Positions 21,340-31,227 are shown, numbered from the stretch's first letter. The stretch is 64,000 nucleotides of DNA from Rhizobium sp. BK650 (GCF_014195325.1 NZ_JACIBK010000002.1:620001-684000); one strand, 5' to 3'. Translations and numbers: made by a program. Notes: a model not told the origin generated them from the sequence alone.

Positions 21340-21343
21340 GATC

Positions 21344-22255
21344 ATGGGAACACTTGCCTCACGCTTCTACAGCCGTCTCGTCATCATCATTCCCTATGCT
21401 TGGCTCCTGCTCTTCTTCCTGGCGCCGTTCTTCATCGTTTTCCGCATTTCGCTGTCGGCGACGGCGATCGCGATGCCCCCCTATGAGCCGGTCTTCGCGC
21501 TCGCTGATGGCTGGTCAGGTTTCTGGGACAAGATTTCGACCTTCTCGCTCGACAATTATGGCTACCTGATTGCCGATCCGCTCTATTTCAACGCCTATAT
21601 CTCAAGCGTAGTCATCGCCGGCATCTCTACCTTGCTGACGCTGCTGATCGCCTATCCGATCGCCTACGGCATGGCGCAGGCGCCTCGCAATGTGCGCCCG
21701 ACGCTCTTGATGCTGGTGATCCTTCCCTTCTGGACGAGCTTTCTGATCCGCGTCTATGCCTGGATTGCCATCCTGAAGCCGGAGGGCCTGCTGAACCAGC
21801 TTCTGTTGTCGCTGCATCTCATCGACAACCCTCTGATCGTCCTCAACACTAACACCGCCGTCTATATCGGCATCGTCTATTCCTATCTGCCCTTCATGGT
21901 GCTGCCGCTCTATTCGGCGCTGGAAAAGATGGACGGCACGCTGATCGAGGCGGCGCAGGATCTCGGCTGCACGCCGATCCGGGCTTTCTGGCGCGTCACC
22001 TTCCCGCTGTCGATCCCGGGCGTCATCGCCGGCTGCATGCTGGTCTTCATTCCTGCCGTTGGCGAATTCGTCATCCCGGACCTGCTTGGCGGGTCGCAGA
22101 CGCTGATGATCGGCAAAACGATCTGGAACGAATTCAATTCCAATCGTGACTGGCCCGTTTCCTCGGCCGTGGCGACAATCCTGCTTCTCATACTCGTGAT
22201 CCCGATCGTCTTCTTCCAGAACGTCCAGGCGAAAGCCGACGAGGCAGGGAGATAA
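21344..22255 (+). CDS. potH: Polyamine ABC transporter permease
   Basis: One of two inner-membrane permeases. 303 residues with about six membrane spans (first ~12-35, YAWLLLFFLAPFFIVF) and the EAA loop EAAQDLGCTPIRAFWRVTFP, which docks on the ATPase. Starts 4 nt after potG and ends 3 nt before potI, so the genes are translationally coupled. Confidence 0.92.
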   Translation: MGTLASRFYSRLVIIIPYAWLLLFFLAPFFIVFRISLSATAIAMPPYEPVFALADGWSGFWDKISTFSLDNYGYLIADPLYFNAYISSVVIAGISTLLTLLIAYPIAYGMAQAPRNVRPTLLMLVILPFWTSFLIRVYAWIAILKPEGLLNQLLLSLHLIDNPLIVLNTNTAVYIGIVYSYLPFMVLPLYSALEKMDGTLIEAAQDLGCTPIRAFWRVTFPLSIPGVIAGCMLVFIPAVGEFVIPDLLGGSQTLMIGKTIWNEFNSNRDWPVSSAVATILLLILVIPIVFFQNVQAKADEAGR

Positions 22256-22258
22256 GCC

Positions 22259-23077
22259 ATGCTCAGATGGACCCGTTTCAACATCACCTCAGTCGTCCTC
22301 GGCTTCGCATTTCTCTATCTGCCGATCGTGCTTCTGGTGATCTTCTCCTTCAATGAATCGAAGCTCGTCACCGTCTGGGGCGGCTTCTCGACCAAATGGT
22401 ATGTTTCGCTGCTCTCCAATCAGGCCCTGCTCGATGCTGCCTGGGTGACGATCCGCGTCGGCCTGCTGTCGGCCACATTCGCGACGATCCTCGGCACAAT
22501 GGCGGCGATCACGCTGGTTCGCTTCACGCGCTTTCGCGGCCGCATCCTCTTTTCAGGACTGGTCTACGCGCCGCTCGTCATGCCCGAAGTCATCACCGGC
22601 CTGTCACTGCTGCTGCTCTTCGTGGCGATCGGCCTTGATCGTGGCTTCTGGACGATCACGTTGGCGCATACGACGCTGACCATGTGCTTCGTCGCTGTTG
22701 TCGTGCAGTCGCGGCTTTTGAGCTTCGACCAGTCCATCGAGGAAGCCGCTCAGGATCTTGGTGCACCGCCGGTGCGTACCTTCTTCGAGATCACGCTGCC
22801 GATCATCTCGCCTGCGGTCTTTTCGGGCTGGATCCTGGCCTTCACCCTGTCGCTGGACGACCTTGTAATTGCGAGCTTTACCTCCGGCCCAGGCGCAACC
22901 ACGCTGCCGATGAAGATCTACAGCCAGGTGCGACTTGGCGTGACGCCGGAAATCAACGCGGTCTGCACCATTCTGATCGCCGTCGTGGCAGTTGGCGTCA
23001 TCTGCGCATCTGTCGTCACCAAACGTCGCGAAGTGCAGCGCGAGCGGGATGAACGGGCCGCCGCAGCCACCGCTTAG
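22259..23077 (+). CDS. potI: Polyamine ABC transporter permease
   Basis: Second permease, 272 residues. First span ~10-32 (VVLGFAFLYLPIVLLVIFSF) and EAA loop EEAAQDLGAPPVRTFFEITLP. SLDDLVIASFTSGPG is a typical PotC/PotI segment. Last gene of the pot operon; convergent with the AsmA-like gene 19 nt away. Confidence 0.92.
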   Translation: MLRWTRFNITSVVLGFAFLYLPIVLLVIFSFNESKLVTVWGGFSTKWYVSLLSNQALLDAAWVTIRVGLLSATFATILGTMAAITLVRFTRFRGRILFSGLVYAPLVMPEVITGLSLLLLFVAIGLDRGFWTITLAHTTLTMCFVAVVVQSRLLSFDQSIEEAAQDLGAPPVRTFFEITLPIISPAVFSGWILAFTLSLDDLVIASFTSGPGATTLPMKIYSQVRLGVTPEINAVCTILIAVVAVGVICASVVTKRREVQRERDERAAAATA

Positions 23078-23096
23078 ACGATAACCAGGAAAAGCT

Positions 23097-24995
23097 CTAG
23101 GGCTGGGTCTTTGCGGGCGTAGCGAGCAGCGGCACCGGCGAGATCACCGGGTTCGGCCAGGAGCCGCCGATGAAGAAGGGCAGGAGCGGCAGATCGGCTG
23201 CTCTTGCCGGATCGGTCGCCTCCAGCGAACCGGAAAGGGCAAGCCCGTTCGATTCATAGGTAATGACGCCTGACAAGGCGAGCGTCTGTTCGGAGCCGAC
23301 AAAACGCGCGTCGTGGATTTCCGCCGTGCCATTGGCAAAGTCGGCCTGGAGATCCAGCTTGTTGAACGCGAATGCGCCGTTTGCAGCGGTGCTTAAAGGG
23401 AAAAATGACTTTTGAGCCGCCTGCGTGCGAACTGCAGAGACATCGACGCCGGGTATGGAACCGGCGCTTGTCCAGAACTTCAGTTTTCCGGTGACGTCGG
23501 CAAGTCCGGTCGTCCAGATTGCTTTCGGCGTCTGCAGCGAAAGATCGAGTGAGCCGGTTGCATGAGGCAGCGGCCCTTTGAGCTGCAGTTTTTCGGCAAG
23601 TGCGTTGAAATCGGCGTCTCGGATGGAAAGCTGCAACTTGCCGCCGCCATCGAAATCGCGGCGGGTGGCCTCGAGATGGGCAGTCATTTCGCCGCCTTCG
23701 AATTGGCTGTCGCCAATATCGAATTTCGCTTCGTCACCGGCGACGATCACGCTGGCGCCGACATCTGCAAGCGAGAAGATGCCCATTTGCGCCTGACGTG
23801 CGGAAAGCCGCACGTCGAGATCGAGAAGTTGCAACGGCCCGGTAGGGCCACGCAAAAGGATGTCGCTTACGCCACCGGCCGCAAGTCTGAGTGCGAAGGC
23901 ATCGAGGAACGGCTTGAGATTCATTTGATCGAAGGCGAGCGTCCCGCCGATCTTCGGCCGCCTGCCGGACGCGGTGGTGAAATCCATCACACCCGTGGCG
24001 CTCGCATCGTTGAGCGTCATGCTGAGATTGTTGAAGCGGAAACCGGTGGACGCCGACGTCACATCCGACTTCATCGACGCGCTCTTCAGCGTCTCGATTC
24101 CCGGCACCGGTCTGCCCGACCATTTCAAAAGGGCGGGTACATCCGGGAAGCTCGCGTTGAAATTGCCAGATATGTTCGAAAGGCTCACCATGCTGCCGAC
24201 GCCCTGAAAGCGCGCCGTCATGAGGTTGGAAGTGATTGAGGCTTTCATCTCGGCATTCTTGCCGGCGAAGACGAGCAGCGGCGCGGCGGATGCAAAATCG
24301 ATCTTCAGGTCCTGGCCATTGAAGCGGGCAATGATAACGGCGGAAATCGGCCTCGACAGCTTCGGCCAGGCAATATCGGCCGCGACGTTGTCCAGGTGGT
24401 AGATATTGCCCGTCAGCGTATCCGTTATTGTCAGCGTGCCGTCCTCGACGGTCACGGCGCCGATGTCGGCGTCGAGCTTCGGAGCAAGAACCTCGGCGCC
24501 ATTTTCATCCCGCACGCCCCTGATCGCCCGTGCCAGAAGGCCGGCATAGCTCCAGTCGATCAGGCCGTTTTCGTCGCGCGTGAGCGAAAGGTCGGGTCGC
24601 TGCAGGTGAAATTCGTGAAAACGTGTCCGGCCGCGCAGGGCATCGATCAGGCTGAAATCGGCTGAAAGGCTTTCGATACGGCCAAGCAGCCTGTCACCGC
24701 TTTCGCGCGGCTGGCGGATGGTGACCTCATTGAGCGTGATGCGCGGCGTCGGCCAGAATTCGAGGACCGGATTACCCTTGATCTCCGCGTGATAGCCTGT
24801 CCACTTCGACAGAGCATCCTCGATGCCGGAGCGGACGAAACCGGTTGAGACGAGATAAGGGGCCGCAATCCTGAGTGCGACGAAGAAGGCAAGCCCGATC
24901 AGCAAAACGATGGTGGAGACACGGGCAAAGGCCGGCAGCCAGCGCGAGGCGGGGCCGATCCATCTTCGCCATCTGCCTTGTCTGGACGTACCCAT
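23097..24995 (-). CDS. AsmA-family protein
   Basis: A 632-residue envelope protein. One N-terminal membrane anchor (residues ~27-50, STIVLLIGLAFFVALRIAAP) is followed by a long beta-rich periplasmic body with the AsmA N-terminal features KGNPVLEFWPTPRITLNEV and LSLTRDENGLIDWSY. The C-terminal part has the AsmA_2-type repeat (GSLDLSLQTPKAIWTTGLAD). AsmA-like proteins are linked to lipid transport to the outer membrane; the specific role here is unknown. Ends GLALSGSLEATDPARAADLPLLPFF..., a typical tail. Divergent from acsA2. Confidence 0.85.
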   Translation of the reverse strand: MGTSRQGRWRRWIGPASRWLPAFARVSTIVLLIGLAFFVALRIAAPYLVSTGFVRSGIEDALSKWTGYHAEIKGNPVLEFWPTPRITLNEVTIRQPRESGDRLLGRIESLSADFSLIDALRGRTRFHEFHLQRPDLSLTRDENGLIDWSYAGLLARAIRGVRDENGAEVLAPKLDADIGAVTVEDGTLTITDTLTGNIYHLDNVAADIAWPKLSRPISAVIIARFNGQDLKIDFASAAPLLVFAGKNAEMKASITSNLMTARFQGVGSMVSLSNISGNFNASFPDVPALLKWSGRPVPGIETLKSASMKSDVTSASTGFRFNNLSMTLNDASATGVMDFTTASGRRPKIGGTLAFDQMNLKPFLDAFALRLAAGGVSDILLRGPTGPLQLLDLDVRLSARQAQMGIFSLADVGASVIVAGDEAKFDIGDSQFEGGEMTAHLEATRRDFDGGGKLQLSIRDADFNALAEKLQLKGPLPHATGSLDLSLQTPKAIWTTGLADVTGKLKFWTSAGSIPGVDVSAVRTQAAQKSFFPLSTAANGAFAFNKLDLQADFANGTAEIHDARFVGSEQTLALSGVITYESNGLALSGSLEATDPARAADLPLLPFFIGGSWPNPVISPVPLLATPAKTQP

Positions 24996-25107
24996 GAGCT
25001 CCGCCGGAATTTCAGCTGGTTACCCGTTATCTTCTGATTTCGCCGGATATATGAAATACCGGACATATGCAAATCCTGCGCGTGGCCGGTCGCGCCGTTG
25101 CACACTT

Positions 25108-25124
25108 TATAATGCAATGCAGCA
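25108..25124 (+). promoter_or_regulatory. acsA2 promoter region with a PhaR-box match
   Basis: TATAAT at 25108-25113 is directly followed by TGCAATGCAGCA (25113-25124). This agrees at every position with TGCRNYGCASMA, the PhaR site consensus reported for Bradyrhizobium as I remember it. The site lies 34 bp before the acsA2 start, placed so that a bound repressor would block transcription. Confidence 0.6.
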
Positions 25125-25157
25125 TGATATAACACGCGCATTGGGGAGGAGGATTGA

Positions 25158-27110
25158 ATGCAGGAAAACCAACCGCTCTGGAAGCCCACGGAAACTGGGA
25201 TCGAAAATAGTCCGATCCACGCCTTTATACAGCGCTGCAATGATGACTTTGGTCTCGCCTTGAAAGGGTTTGAGGATCTGCATGCCTGGTCTGTCGCAGA
25301 TCGGGAAAATTTCTGGTCGGCCTTGTGGGATTTCTGTGGCGTGAAAGGAGAGCGCGGCGCAGAGGTTCTCGTCAACGGCGACCGAATGCTGGAAGCGCGG
25401 TTCTTCCCACAGGCACGCCTGAATTTCGCTGAAAATCTGCTCAGTGGAAGCGGGCAGGGCGATGCCATCGTTTTCCGCGGTGAAGACAAGGTCGAGGACC
25501 GCTGGTCATGGGATCGCCTGCGTGCGCTTGTATCACAGCTCCAGCAGGGCTTTCGTGCGCTCGGTATCGCTGAGGGCGACCGCGTGGCCGCCATGATGCC
25601 CAATATGCCCGAAACCGTCGCGGCTATGCTGGCGGCAACGTCGATTGGCGCCGTCTGGTCGTCCTGTTCTCCGGATTTCGGCGAGCAGGGCGTGCTGGAC
25701 CGCTTCGGCCAGATCGCGCCGAAACTGTTCATCGCCTGCGATGCCTATTGGTATAATGGCAAGCTGCAGGACGTGAAGGAGAAGGTGGCGAACGTCGCAA
25801 GAAGCCTCGGTGTGCCGACGCTGGTGGTCCACTACGCCGGCGATGCCGAAGCGGCCGCGCGGGAAACCGTCGGCGGCAAGACGCTGGCCGAATTCATCGC
25901 TCCCTACGAGCCGAAGCCGATTGACTTCGTGCAACTGCCTTTCGCCCATCCCGCCTACATCCTGTTTTCCTCGGGCACGACAGGCGTGCCGAAATGCATC
26001 GTACACTCGGCCGGCGGCACGCTTCTCCAGCATCTGAAAGAGCATCGCCTCCACTGTGGTCTGCAGCCGAAAGACAAGCTTTTCTACTTCACCACCTGCG
26101 GTTGGATGATGTGGAATTGGCTGGCAACCGGCCTTGCCTCCGGTGCCACGCTTTGCCTCTTCGACGGATCGCCCTTTGCCCCCGACGGCAACGTGCTCTT
26201 CGACTACGCCGCTCAGGAGAAATTTGCGATCTTCGGCACTTCGGCAAAATATATCGACGCCGTGCGCAAGGGCGGGCTGACGCCGCGCACCAGTCACGAT
26301 CTGTCGAGCCTGCGTTTGATCACCTCCACCGGCTCGCCGCTTTCGCCTGAAGGTTTCACCTTCGTCTACGAAGGCATCAAGGAGGACGTCCAACTGGCCT
26401 CGATATCAGGCGGCACGGATATTGTTTCCTGTTTCGTGCTCGGCAACCCATTGCAGCCCGTCTGGCGCGGCGAGATCCAGGGACCAGGCCTTGGCCTCGC
26501 GGTCGATGTCTGGAATGACGAAGGCAAGCCGGTTCGTCAGGGAAAAGGCGAATTGGTCTGCACCAAGGCCTTTCCTTCCATGCCGGTCATGTTCTGGAAT
26601 GACCCTGATGGCGCCAAGTACCGGGCCGCTTATTTCGAGCGCTTCGAGAATGTCTGGTGTCATGGCGATTTCGCCGAATGGACCGAGCATGGCGGCCTGA
26701 TCATCCACGGCCGTTCGGATGCGACGCTCAATCCGGGCGGCGTGCGCATCGGTACGGCGGAAATCTACAATCAGGTCGAGCAGATGGAAGAAGTGGCCGA
26801 GGCGCTTTGCATCGGCCAGGACTGGGACGACGACGTGCGCGTCGTGCTCTTCGTCCGGCTGGCGCCTGGCGTGGCTCTGACCGAGGACCTTGTGAAGGCG
26901 ATCAAGACCCGCATCCGGGTCGGCGCCTCTCCGCGTCATGTACCGGCCAAGATCATTGCGGTGCCGGATATCCCGCGTACCAAGTCCGGCAAGATCGTCG
27001 AACTTGCCGTGCGCGAGGTCGTGCACGGCCGGCCCGTAAAGAATCAGGAGGCGCTCGCCAACCCCGAGGCGCTGAAGCTTTTTGCCGATTTGGAAGAGCT
27101 AAAGCTTTGA
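25158..27110 (+). CDS. acsA2: Acetoacetate-CoA ligase
   Basis: Activates acetoacetate to acetoacetyl-CoA, returning polyhydroxybutyrate (PHB) breakdown products to central metabolism. The 650-residue ANL enzyme has A3 motif [28 protein letters not shown]8 region [18 protein letters not shown], and the C-terminal catalytic Lys in [11 protein letters not shown]. The Trp-rich N-terminus ([17 protein letters not shown]) separates it from acetyl-CoA synthetase. ATG 25158 follows GAGGAGG. Monocistronic, with a PhaR-box match in its promoter, consistent with PHB-linked regulation. Confidence 0.93.
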   Translation: MQENQPLWKPTETGIENSPIHAFIQRCNDDFGLALKGFEDLHAWSVADRENFWSALWDFCGVKGERGAEVLVNGDRMLEARFFPQARLNFAENLLSGSGQGDAIVFRGEDKVEDRWSWDRLRALVSQLQQGFRALGIAEGDRVAAMMPNMPETVAAMLAATSIGAVWSSCSPDFGEQGVLDRFGQIAPKLFIACDAYWYNGKLQDVKEKVANVARSLGVPTLVVHYAGDAEAAARETVGGKTLAEFIAPYEPKPIDFVQLPFAHPAYILFSSGTTGVPKCIVHSAGGTLLQHLKEHRLHCGLQPKDKLFYFTTCGWMMWNWLATGLASGATLCLFDGSPFAPDGNVLFDYAAQEKFAIFGTSAKYIDAVRKGGLTPRTSHDLSSLRLITSTGSPLSPEGFTFVYEGIKEDVQLASISGGTDIVSCFVLGNPLQPVWRGEIQGPGLGLAVDVWNDEGKPVRQGKGELVCTKAFPSMPVMFWNDPDGAKYRAAYFERFENVWCHGDFAEWTEHGGLIIHGRSDATLNPGGVRIGTAEIYNQVEQMEEVAEALCIGQDWDDDVRVVLFVRLAPGVALTEDLVKAIKTRIRVGASPRHVPAKIIAVPDIPRTKSGKIVELAVREVVHGRPVKNQEALANPEALKLFADLEELKL

Positions 27111-27129
27111 TAGTAGCTACTAAACTACA

Positions 27130-27326
27130 AACTTTTGCCGTTGATCAATTCTCCGTTTTGGAAACGGTTCGTTAAGAAAGGTTCGTCAAAGGTGAAGCTA
27201 ACTTGGAGGCCGTACATGAAGAGATGGCCTGGAACTCCGGTTCCCGAAACATGACGTTGATCGGCTAAGCTCTTGTTTTACCAGCACCAACTTTAAAAGG
27301 CAGCCACTGGCTGCCTTTTCTTTTTT
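27130..27326 (+). ncRNA. Candidate small RNA (or leader peptide RNA) between acsA2 and cbrA
   Basis: Intergenic sequence with four ordered stem-loops: CCGTTT/AAACGG (27154-27168), AGGCC/GGCCT (27206-27229), GGAAC/GTTCC (27231-27244), and a perfect 11-bp terminator stem AAAAGGCAGCC/GGCTGCCTTTT with a T tract. The 5' end is a guess. Inside lies a 12-codon ORF (27216-27254, MKRWPGTPVPET) with GGAGG 6 nt upstream. It could be a trans-acting sRNA, a peptide-coding RNA, or only the acsA2 3' UTR. Confidence 0.45.
27295..27326 (+). terminator. Rho-independent terminator downstream of acsA2 / candidate sRNA
   Basis: 11-bp perfect stem AAAAGGCAGCC / GGCTGCCTTTT, 3-nt loop, then CTTTTTT. Among the strongest terminators in the window. 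Confidence 0.92.
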
Positions 27327-27331
27327 GAACG

Positions 27332-27378
27332 GCAATTCCAGCGAAAATATGCGACCGGCTTGCGTCCGGAACTGCGCG
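27332..27378 (+). repeat. Diverged RIME-like element (family 2)
   Basis: AATTCCAGCGAAAATATGCG ... GTCCGGAACTGCG is a degenerate copy of the element best seen at 46637 and 48139. It lies between the terminator and the 3' end of the kinase gene. Confidence 0.6.
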
Positions 27379-27390
27379 AAAAGAGATGCC

Positions 27391-30300
27391 TCAACCCGCC
27401 AGAACGCGCTGCGACGGGAAGGTGATTTCCACCAGCGTGCCTTCGTTCGGCGCGGAATGGATCGAGAAGATTGCCCTATTGGCATCGACCATCGCCTTGG
27501 TGAGCGGCAGGCCGAGACCGGTGCCATCGCCGCGATGGCGTGACTGAGTGGAGGACACCTGCCGGAACGGTTTCATCGCCTGATCGAGCTCGCTGCGTGT
27601 CATGCCGATGCCCGTGTCACGCACCCGCATCGCAACGCTGCCATTTGCCTCATAGGACGTGGAAACGACGATCTGTCCGCCTGATGGCGTAAAGCGGATG
27701 GCGTTTGACAGGATGTTCAGCGCGATCTGCTTGATCGAGCGCAGATCGGCCACGACATCGGGAACCGACTGCGACAGCGCAGTGCGGATGATGACCCGTT
27801 GGCTGTTCGCCTGCGGCTGCACCAGCGCCACTGCTTCCGAGATCGCTTCATTAAGGCCGACCGAGGCAAAATCGAGATCCATCTCGCCTGCCTCGATCTT
27901 GGAAATGTCGAGCAGGTCGTTGACGATGTCGAGGACGTGCCGGCCGGAACGGCCGATGTCGTTTGCATATTCGATGTAACGAGGATGGCCGATCGGCCCG
28001 AAGCGCTCGCTCGCCATCATGTCGGAAAAGCCGATGATGGCGTTGAGCGGCGTGCGGATTTCATGGCTGACGCGCGCCAGGAAATCCGTCTTGTGGGCAT
28101 TGGCGGTTTCGGCCGCGCCCTTGGCGTTACGCAATTCCTCTTCGGTGCGCTTCCACTGGGTAATGTCACGGATGACGGCGCAATAGCCGTTGGAAGAGGT
28201 CAGGCGGCCCATGGTCATGAATAGCGGCACGAAACCGCCGGCGGCCTCACGTCCGATCACTTCGCGTCCGTCGTTTAGCACGCTTGCCACGCCATGGCCG
28301 GCAAGCCCGTGCAGATAATCGAGCACCGCCTTCTGGCTCTCATGCGCAAACAGCATGACGAAGGGTTTCCCGCGCGTTTCCTGTTCGTCATAATTGAAAA
28401 GGGCGCTTGCCGAGCGGTTCATCGAGCGGATATCGCCTTCCGTGCCGATGACTACCACACCATCGGTTGCCGTTTCCAGGATCGACCGCAGTTCCTCTAC
28501 CTCGACCTGCAGCTTGGCGACTTTCTCTACCATTCGGTCGGAGCGCTGGTCGAAGCGGATAACCTCGCCCTTGCCTTCTTCCCGGTTGCCGACCGGCATC
28601 AGCGCCAGCATCAGGGCGTTGGAATCTTCCCAGCGAACCGATTGCAGACGGGCGGTGACCGGGACCAGCCTGTCATCGGCTTTGACGAGCATCATCGTGC
28701 CCGTGCCGTTTTCGAGATCGTGGCGCTGCAGCAACGCATCGATGCCGCCCACGTCGGCGAGGGCCTCGACGGAATCGTAGCCCGTCAGGCGCAGGAATTC
28801 CGGATTGCCATGAATGAGCTGGTCGCCAGCATGGATCAGCACGGCAACAGGAAGCAGATCGACGGTGGCAGCCGAGAGCCCGTCCGTCATCTTCACCCGT
28901 GGCGGAATGAAGCTGCTCAGAACCTCGATCTGGCTGACCGTCTCCTGCAGACCCTCGGTCACTTCGTCGGCTGCAGCGGCGGATGGTTCTTCGACTTCGG
29001 CTACAGCCTCTTCCGGCAACGGCTCTGCCGCGGCCTCGAAAATCGCCTCCTGTGGCATTGCCTGCTCGATGACGGGCGTTTCTGCGGCGGCTTCTTCCGC
29101 CGCCGGTGTTTCCCCGACATCGGATTCCGATTGCGGTGTGACTACCGGCTCTTCGCGGGGCGCCCCGAAGGCCTCGAGGCGCTTGGCGATCTCGCGGAAA
29201 TTCGCCTGCTCGGCGGCTGTCAGGCCGTTGCTGGCGCCGTGAAGCTGCACGATCTTGTCGGTCAAGCGGCGGCTTGGCGTTTCGGAAATGCGCAACGCCG
29301 GCGGCTCGTCCTGTCCATCACGCGGCTGAGGCTCTTCCGGGGTGGGTACTTTCGCCGCGGCTTCTACTTTCGCTGCGTTATCGTCTTCGACATCGGGTTC
29401 TGTCTGCGGCACAGCTTCGGCAATGAGTTGAGGCTGCTCTCCCGGCGCGGCTTCATTGGCAGGGCCAAGATAGGAGGCATCATGGCCTACACTGTCGAGC
29501 CCGAGCGTCAGTCCGAGAGCAAGGGGGTCTTCCTGAGTATCCGACAGGCGCACTACGCCGAAGCCGCGGAAACCGTCGAAATCGCGATTACGCGTATAGG
29601 TCGGCAGAGCGGCGAGATCGACAGGGACGACGAGGCTCGTGCCCTGGATCGGCCAGTAGATCGTCTTGCCGGACCAGGTGTCGCGCCGCGCCAACGCCTC
29701 GGAAAGCTTGCCTTCCGGATCGAGATTGAACAGTGCTGCAACGTCGGAGAAAGCGCTGCCGATGATGTCGCTCGCATGCGGGCCGACAGCCTCGGCAAAT
29801 TCGTGGGAAACTTCGCTGAAGCGGCCCTGCGCATCGATCTTCCAGACGAAGCGGGTGGCGCGGCTGTTCGGCGTGAAGACGAAGCTGTCCTTCTTCTTCT
29901 TCTGGGTGTCTGCAGGCTCTTCGGGCGCGATGGGTGTTGCCGCGAAGTTTTCGGCAACGGAAGCCGTTGGCTCAAAGTGCTCGACAACAGGAGCTTCTGC
30001 ACTTGCCTCGACGTTTTCCTTTTCAGGAAGAGACACTTCAGTCGGCTGCTCGACCTGCCTGACGGCGTCTTCGACGACAGTTTTTTGAGGTTCGGAAAGC
30101 CTCGCTGATGGCTCGGGTTCGGCTTCGATCGGTGTTTTCACCTCGACCGGGTCCTCGCCGACAATCTCTTCCAGCGTCTCCTCGACCTCCTCGATGCCGG
30201 AAACGGCATCGATCGCTTCCGCTTCCGAAAAGCCCGCTACAGGTGCGGCGGCACCAGGAGTTTCCTCTGCTGCAGCTTCTGCCTGCGCTATTTCCGGCGG

Positions 30301-31014
30301 TGCGGCCTCCTCAGTATTGCCAGGGGACCCGAGCGGGTCGAGATGACCAATCGCCGTTTCAACGGCGAAGAGCAGATGCAGTGCCGGCTCGTCGTTGAGT
30401 TTGCCGACGGCAGCCGGCAAGTGGCCACGGCCAGTCGCCACGGGCCGCTTCACCAGGCGGTCCGGATGGGCGCCGGCTAGTGCGATCAGCGTCCTCGTCA
30501 CCTGCTGCGCGATACCGAGCGAGGCGAAACCCGGCGAAGCGGCAATGACCTCGCCTTCCGCCCCGATTACCGCCATATGTGTATCCGGGTCGTCGAGGCC
30601 CTGCAGCATCTGCGCGGCCCTTGCGCCTTCCGTCAGCGGGCGTGCGGAAACCGGAACGGAAAACAGGATCGCCCTCTCGCCGGAAGCGAGACGGATGAGC
30701 TCGGACGAGGCCTGAGTCTGAACACGCTGGAATCCCTTGGCGATGCGGATGACGAACGTTTTCTGGTCACCGATCTCGCCAAGCTGGCGGGCAGCAGCTT
30801 CGAGCTGGCGGAAGGTGATGTCGGCATGGCTGACGCCCTGATCGAGCAGGTCATAAACCGCCGCATGGCCAAAAAGCTCGGCGCCTGCACCGTTTGCCCA
30901 GAGCAGGCGAGAAAGGTCGCTTGAGAACAGGACCATGGCCTCACCACGCGAGAATCGCTCACGCACCCGCGCATGCACAGCAATGTCAATGAACGGATAT
31001 TGGACTGCGGGCAT
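27391..31014 (-). CDS. cbrA: CbrA/PdhS-type multi-PAS sensor histidine kinase
   Basis: A 1207-residue kinase related to DivJ/PleC that in Sinorhizobium acts through DivK on cell-cycle progression and exopolysaccharide. An N-terminal PAS-like region (1-150) is followed by a PAS near 385-460, PAS domains near 715-800 and 845-960, and HisKA with the phospho-acceptor in SHEIRTPLNAIIGF (His984). The ATPase domain has N box LNILSNAIRFTPSGG, G1 RDTGIGM and G2 GTGLGLPL. Two long Glu/Ala/Pro-rich low-complexity linkers (~225-375 and ~500-700) separate the PAS units. No membrane span. Position beside phaP1 and acsA2 matches the Sinorhizobium locus. Divergent from phaP1. Confidence 0.88.
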   Translation of the reverse strand: MPAVQYPFIDIAVHARVRERFSRGEAMVLFSSDLSRLLWANGAGAELFGHAAVYDLLDQGVSHADITFRQLEAAARQLGEIGDQKTFVIRIAKGFQRVQTQASSELIRLASGERAILFSVPVSARPLTEGARAAQMLQGLDDPDTHMAVIGAEGEVIAASPGFASLGIAQQVTRTLIALAGAHPDRLVKRPVATGRGHLPAAVGKLNDEPALHLLFAVETAIGHLDPLGSPGNTEEAAPPEIAQAEAAAEETPGAAAPVAGFSEAEAIDAVSGIEEVEETLEEIVGEDPVEVKTPIEAEPEPSARLSEPQKTVVEDAVRQVEQPTEVSLPEKENVEASAEAPVVEHFEPTASVAENFAATPIAPEEPADTQKKKKDSFVFTPNSRATRFVWKIDAQGRFSEVSHEFAEAVGPHASDIIGSAFSDVAALFNLDPEGKLSEALARRDTWSGKTIYWPIQGTSLVVPVDLAALPTYTRNRDFDGFRGFGVVRLSDTQEDPLALGLTLGLDSVGHDASYLGPANEAAPGEQPQLIAEAVPQTEPDVEDDNAAKVEAAAKVPTPEEPQPRDGQDEPPALRISETPSRRLTDKIVQLHGASNGLTAAEQANFREIAKRLEAFGAPREEPVVTPQSESDVGETPAAEEAAAETPVIEQAMPQEAIFEAAAEPLPEEAVAEVEEPSAAAADEVTEGLQETVSQIEVLSSFIPPRVKMTDGLSAATVDLLPVAVLIHAGDQLIHGNPEFLRLTGYDSVEALADVGGIDALLQRHDLENGTGTMMLVKADDRLVPVTARLQSVRWEDSNALMLALMPVGNREEGKGEVIRFDQRSDRMVEKVAKLQVEVEELRSILETATDGVVVIGTEGDIRSMNRSASALFNYDEQETRGKPFVMLFAHESQKAVLDYLHGLAGHGVASVLNDGREVIGREAAGGFVPLFMTMGRLTSSNGYCAVIRDITQWKRTEEELRNAKGAAETANAHKTDFLARVSHEIRTPLNAIIGFSDMMASERFGPIGHPRYIEYANDIGRSGRHVLDIVNDLLDISKIEAGEMDLDFASVGLNEAISEAVALVQPQANSQRVIIRTALSQSVPDVVADLRSIKQIALNILSNAIRFTPSGGQIVVSTSYEANGSVAMRVRDTGIGMTRSELDQAMKPFRQVSSTQSRHRGDGTGLGLPLTKAMVDANRAIFSIHSAPNEGTLVEITFPSQRVLAG

Positions 31015-31125
31015 GATCGAACCTGTCGCTTTCGGCCTATTAGAATTAACTGCTTATTAATAACTTCAGGTCTGGGACCGGTCCAGAAGAGCGGGCAGCT
31101 TTCGCCCGGAAAGGTTAACGTATTG

Positions 31126-31170
31126 TGCAGTGCACAATGATATTGCAATGCACAACGAAATGCCCTATAT
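31126..31170 (+). promoter_or_regulatory. phaP1 promoter with two PhaR-box matches
   Basis: TGCAGTGCACAA (31126-31137) and TGCAATGCACAA (31144-31155) each fit TGCRNYGCASMA exactly and are 18 bp apart. The second overlaps a -35-like TTGCAA (31143), 16 bp before a -10-like CTATAT (31165-31170). This is the arrangement expected for repression of a phasin gene by PhaR when no PHB granules are present. The consensus is from memory. Confidence 0.7.
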
Positions 31171-31227
31171 AAGACATATCCAATTTAACGCGGGCAGGGT
31201 TTTGCCCATCTCAAAGGACGCAATCCG

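Noticed and set aside
28294..30108. 604-codon forward ORF inside the kinase gene
   Set aside because: Antisense shadow of the Glu/Ala-rich kinase linkers.
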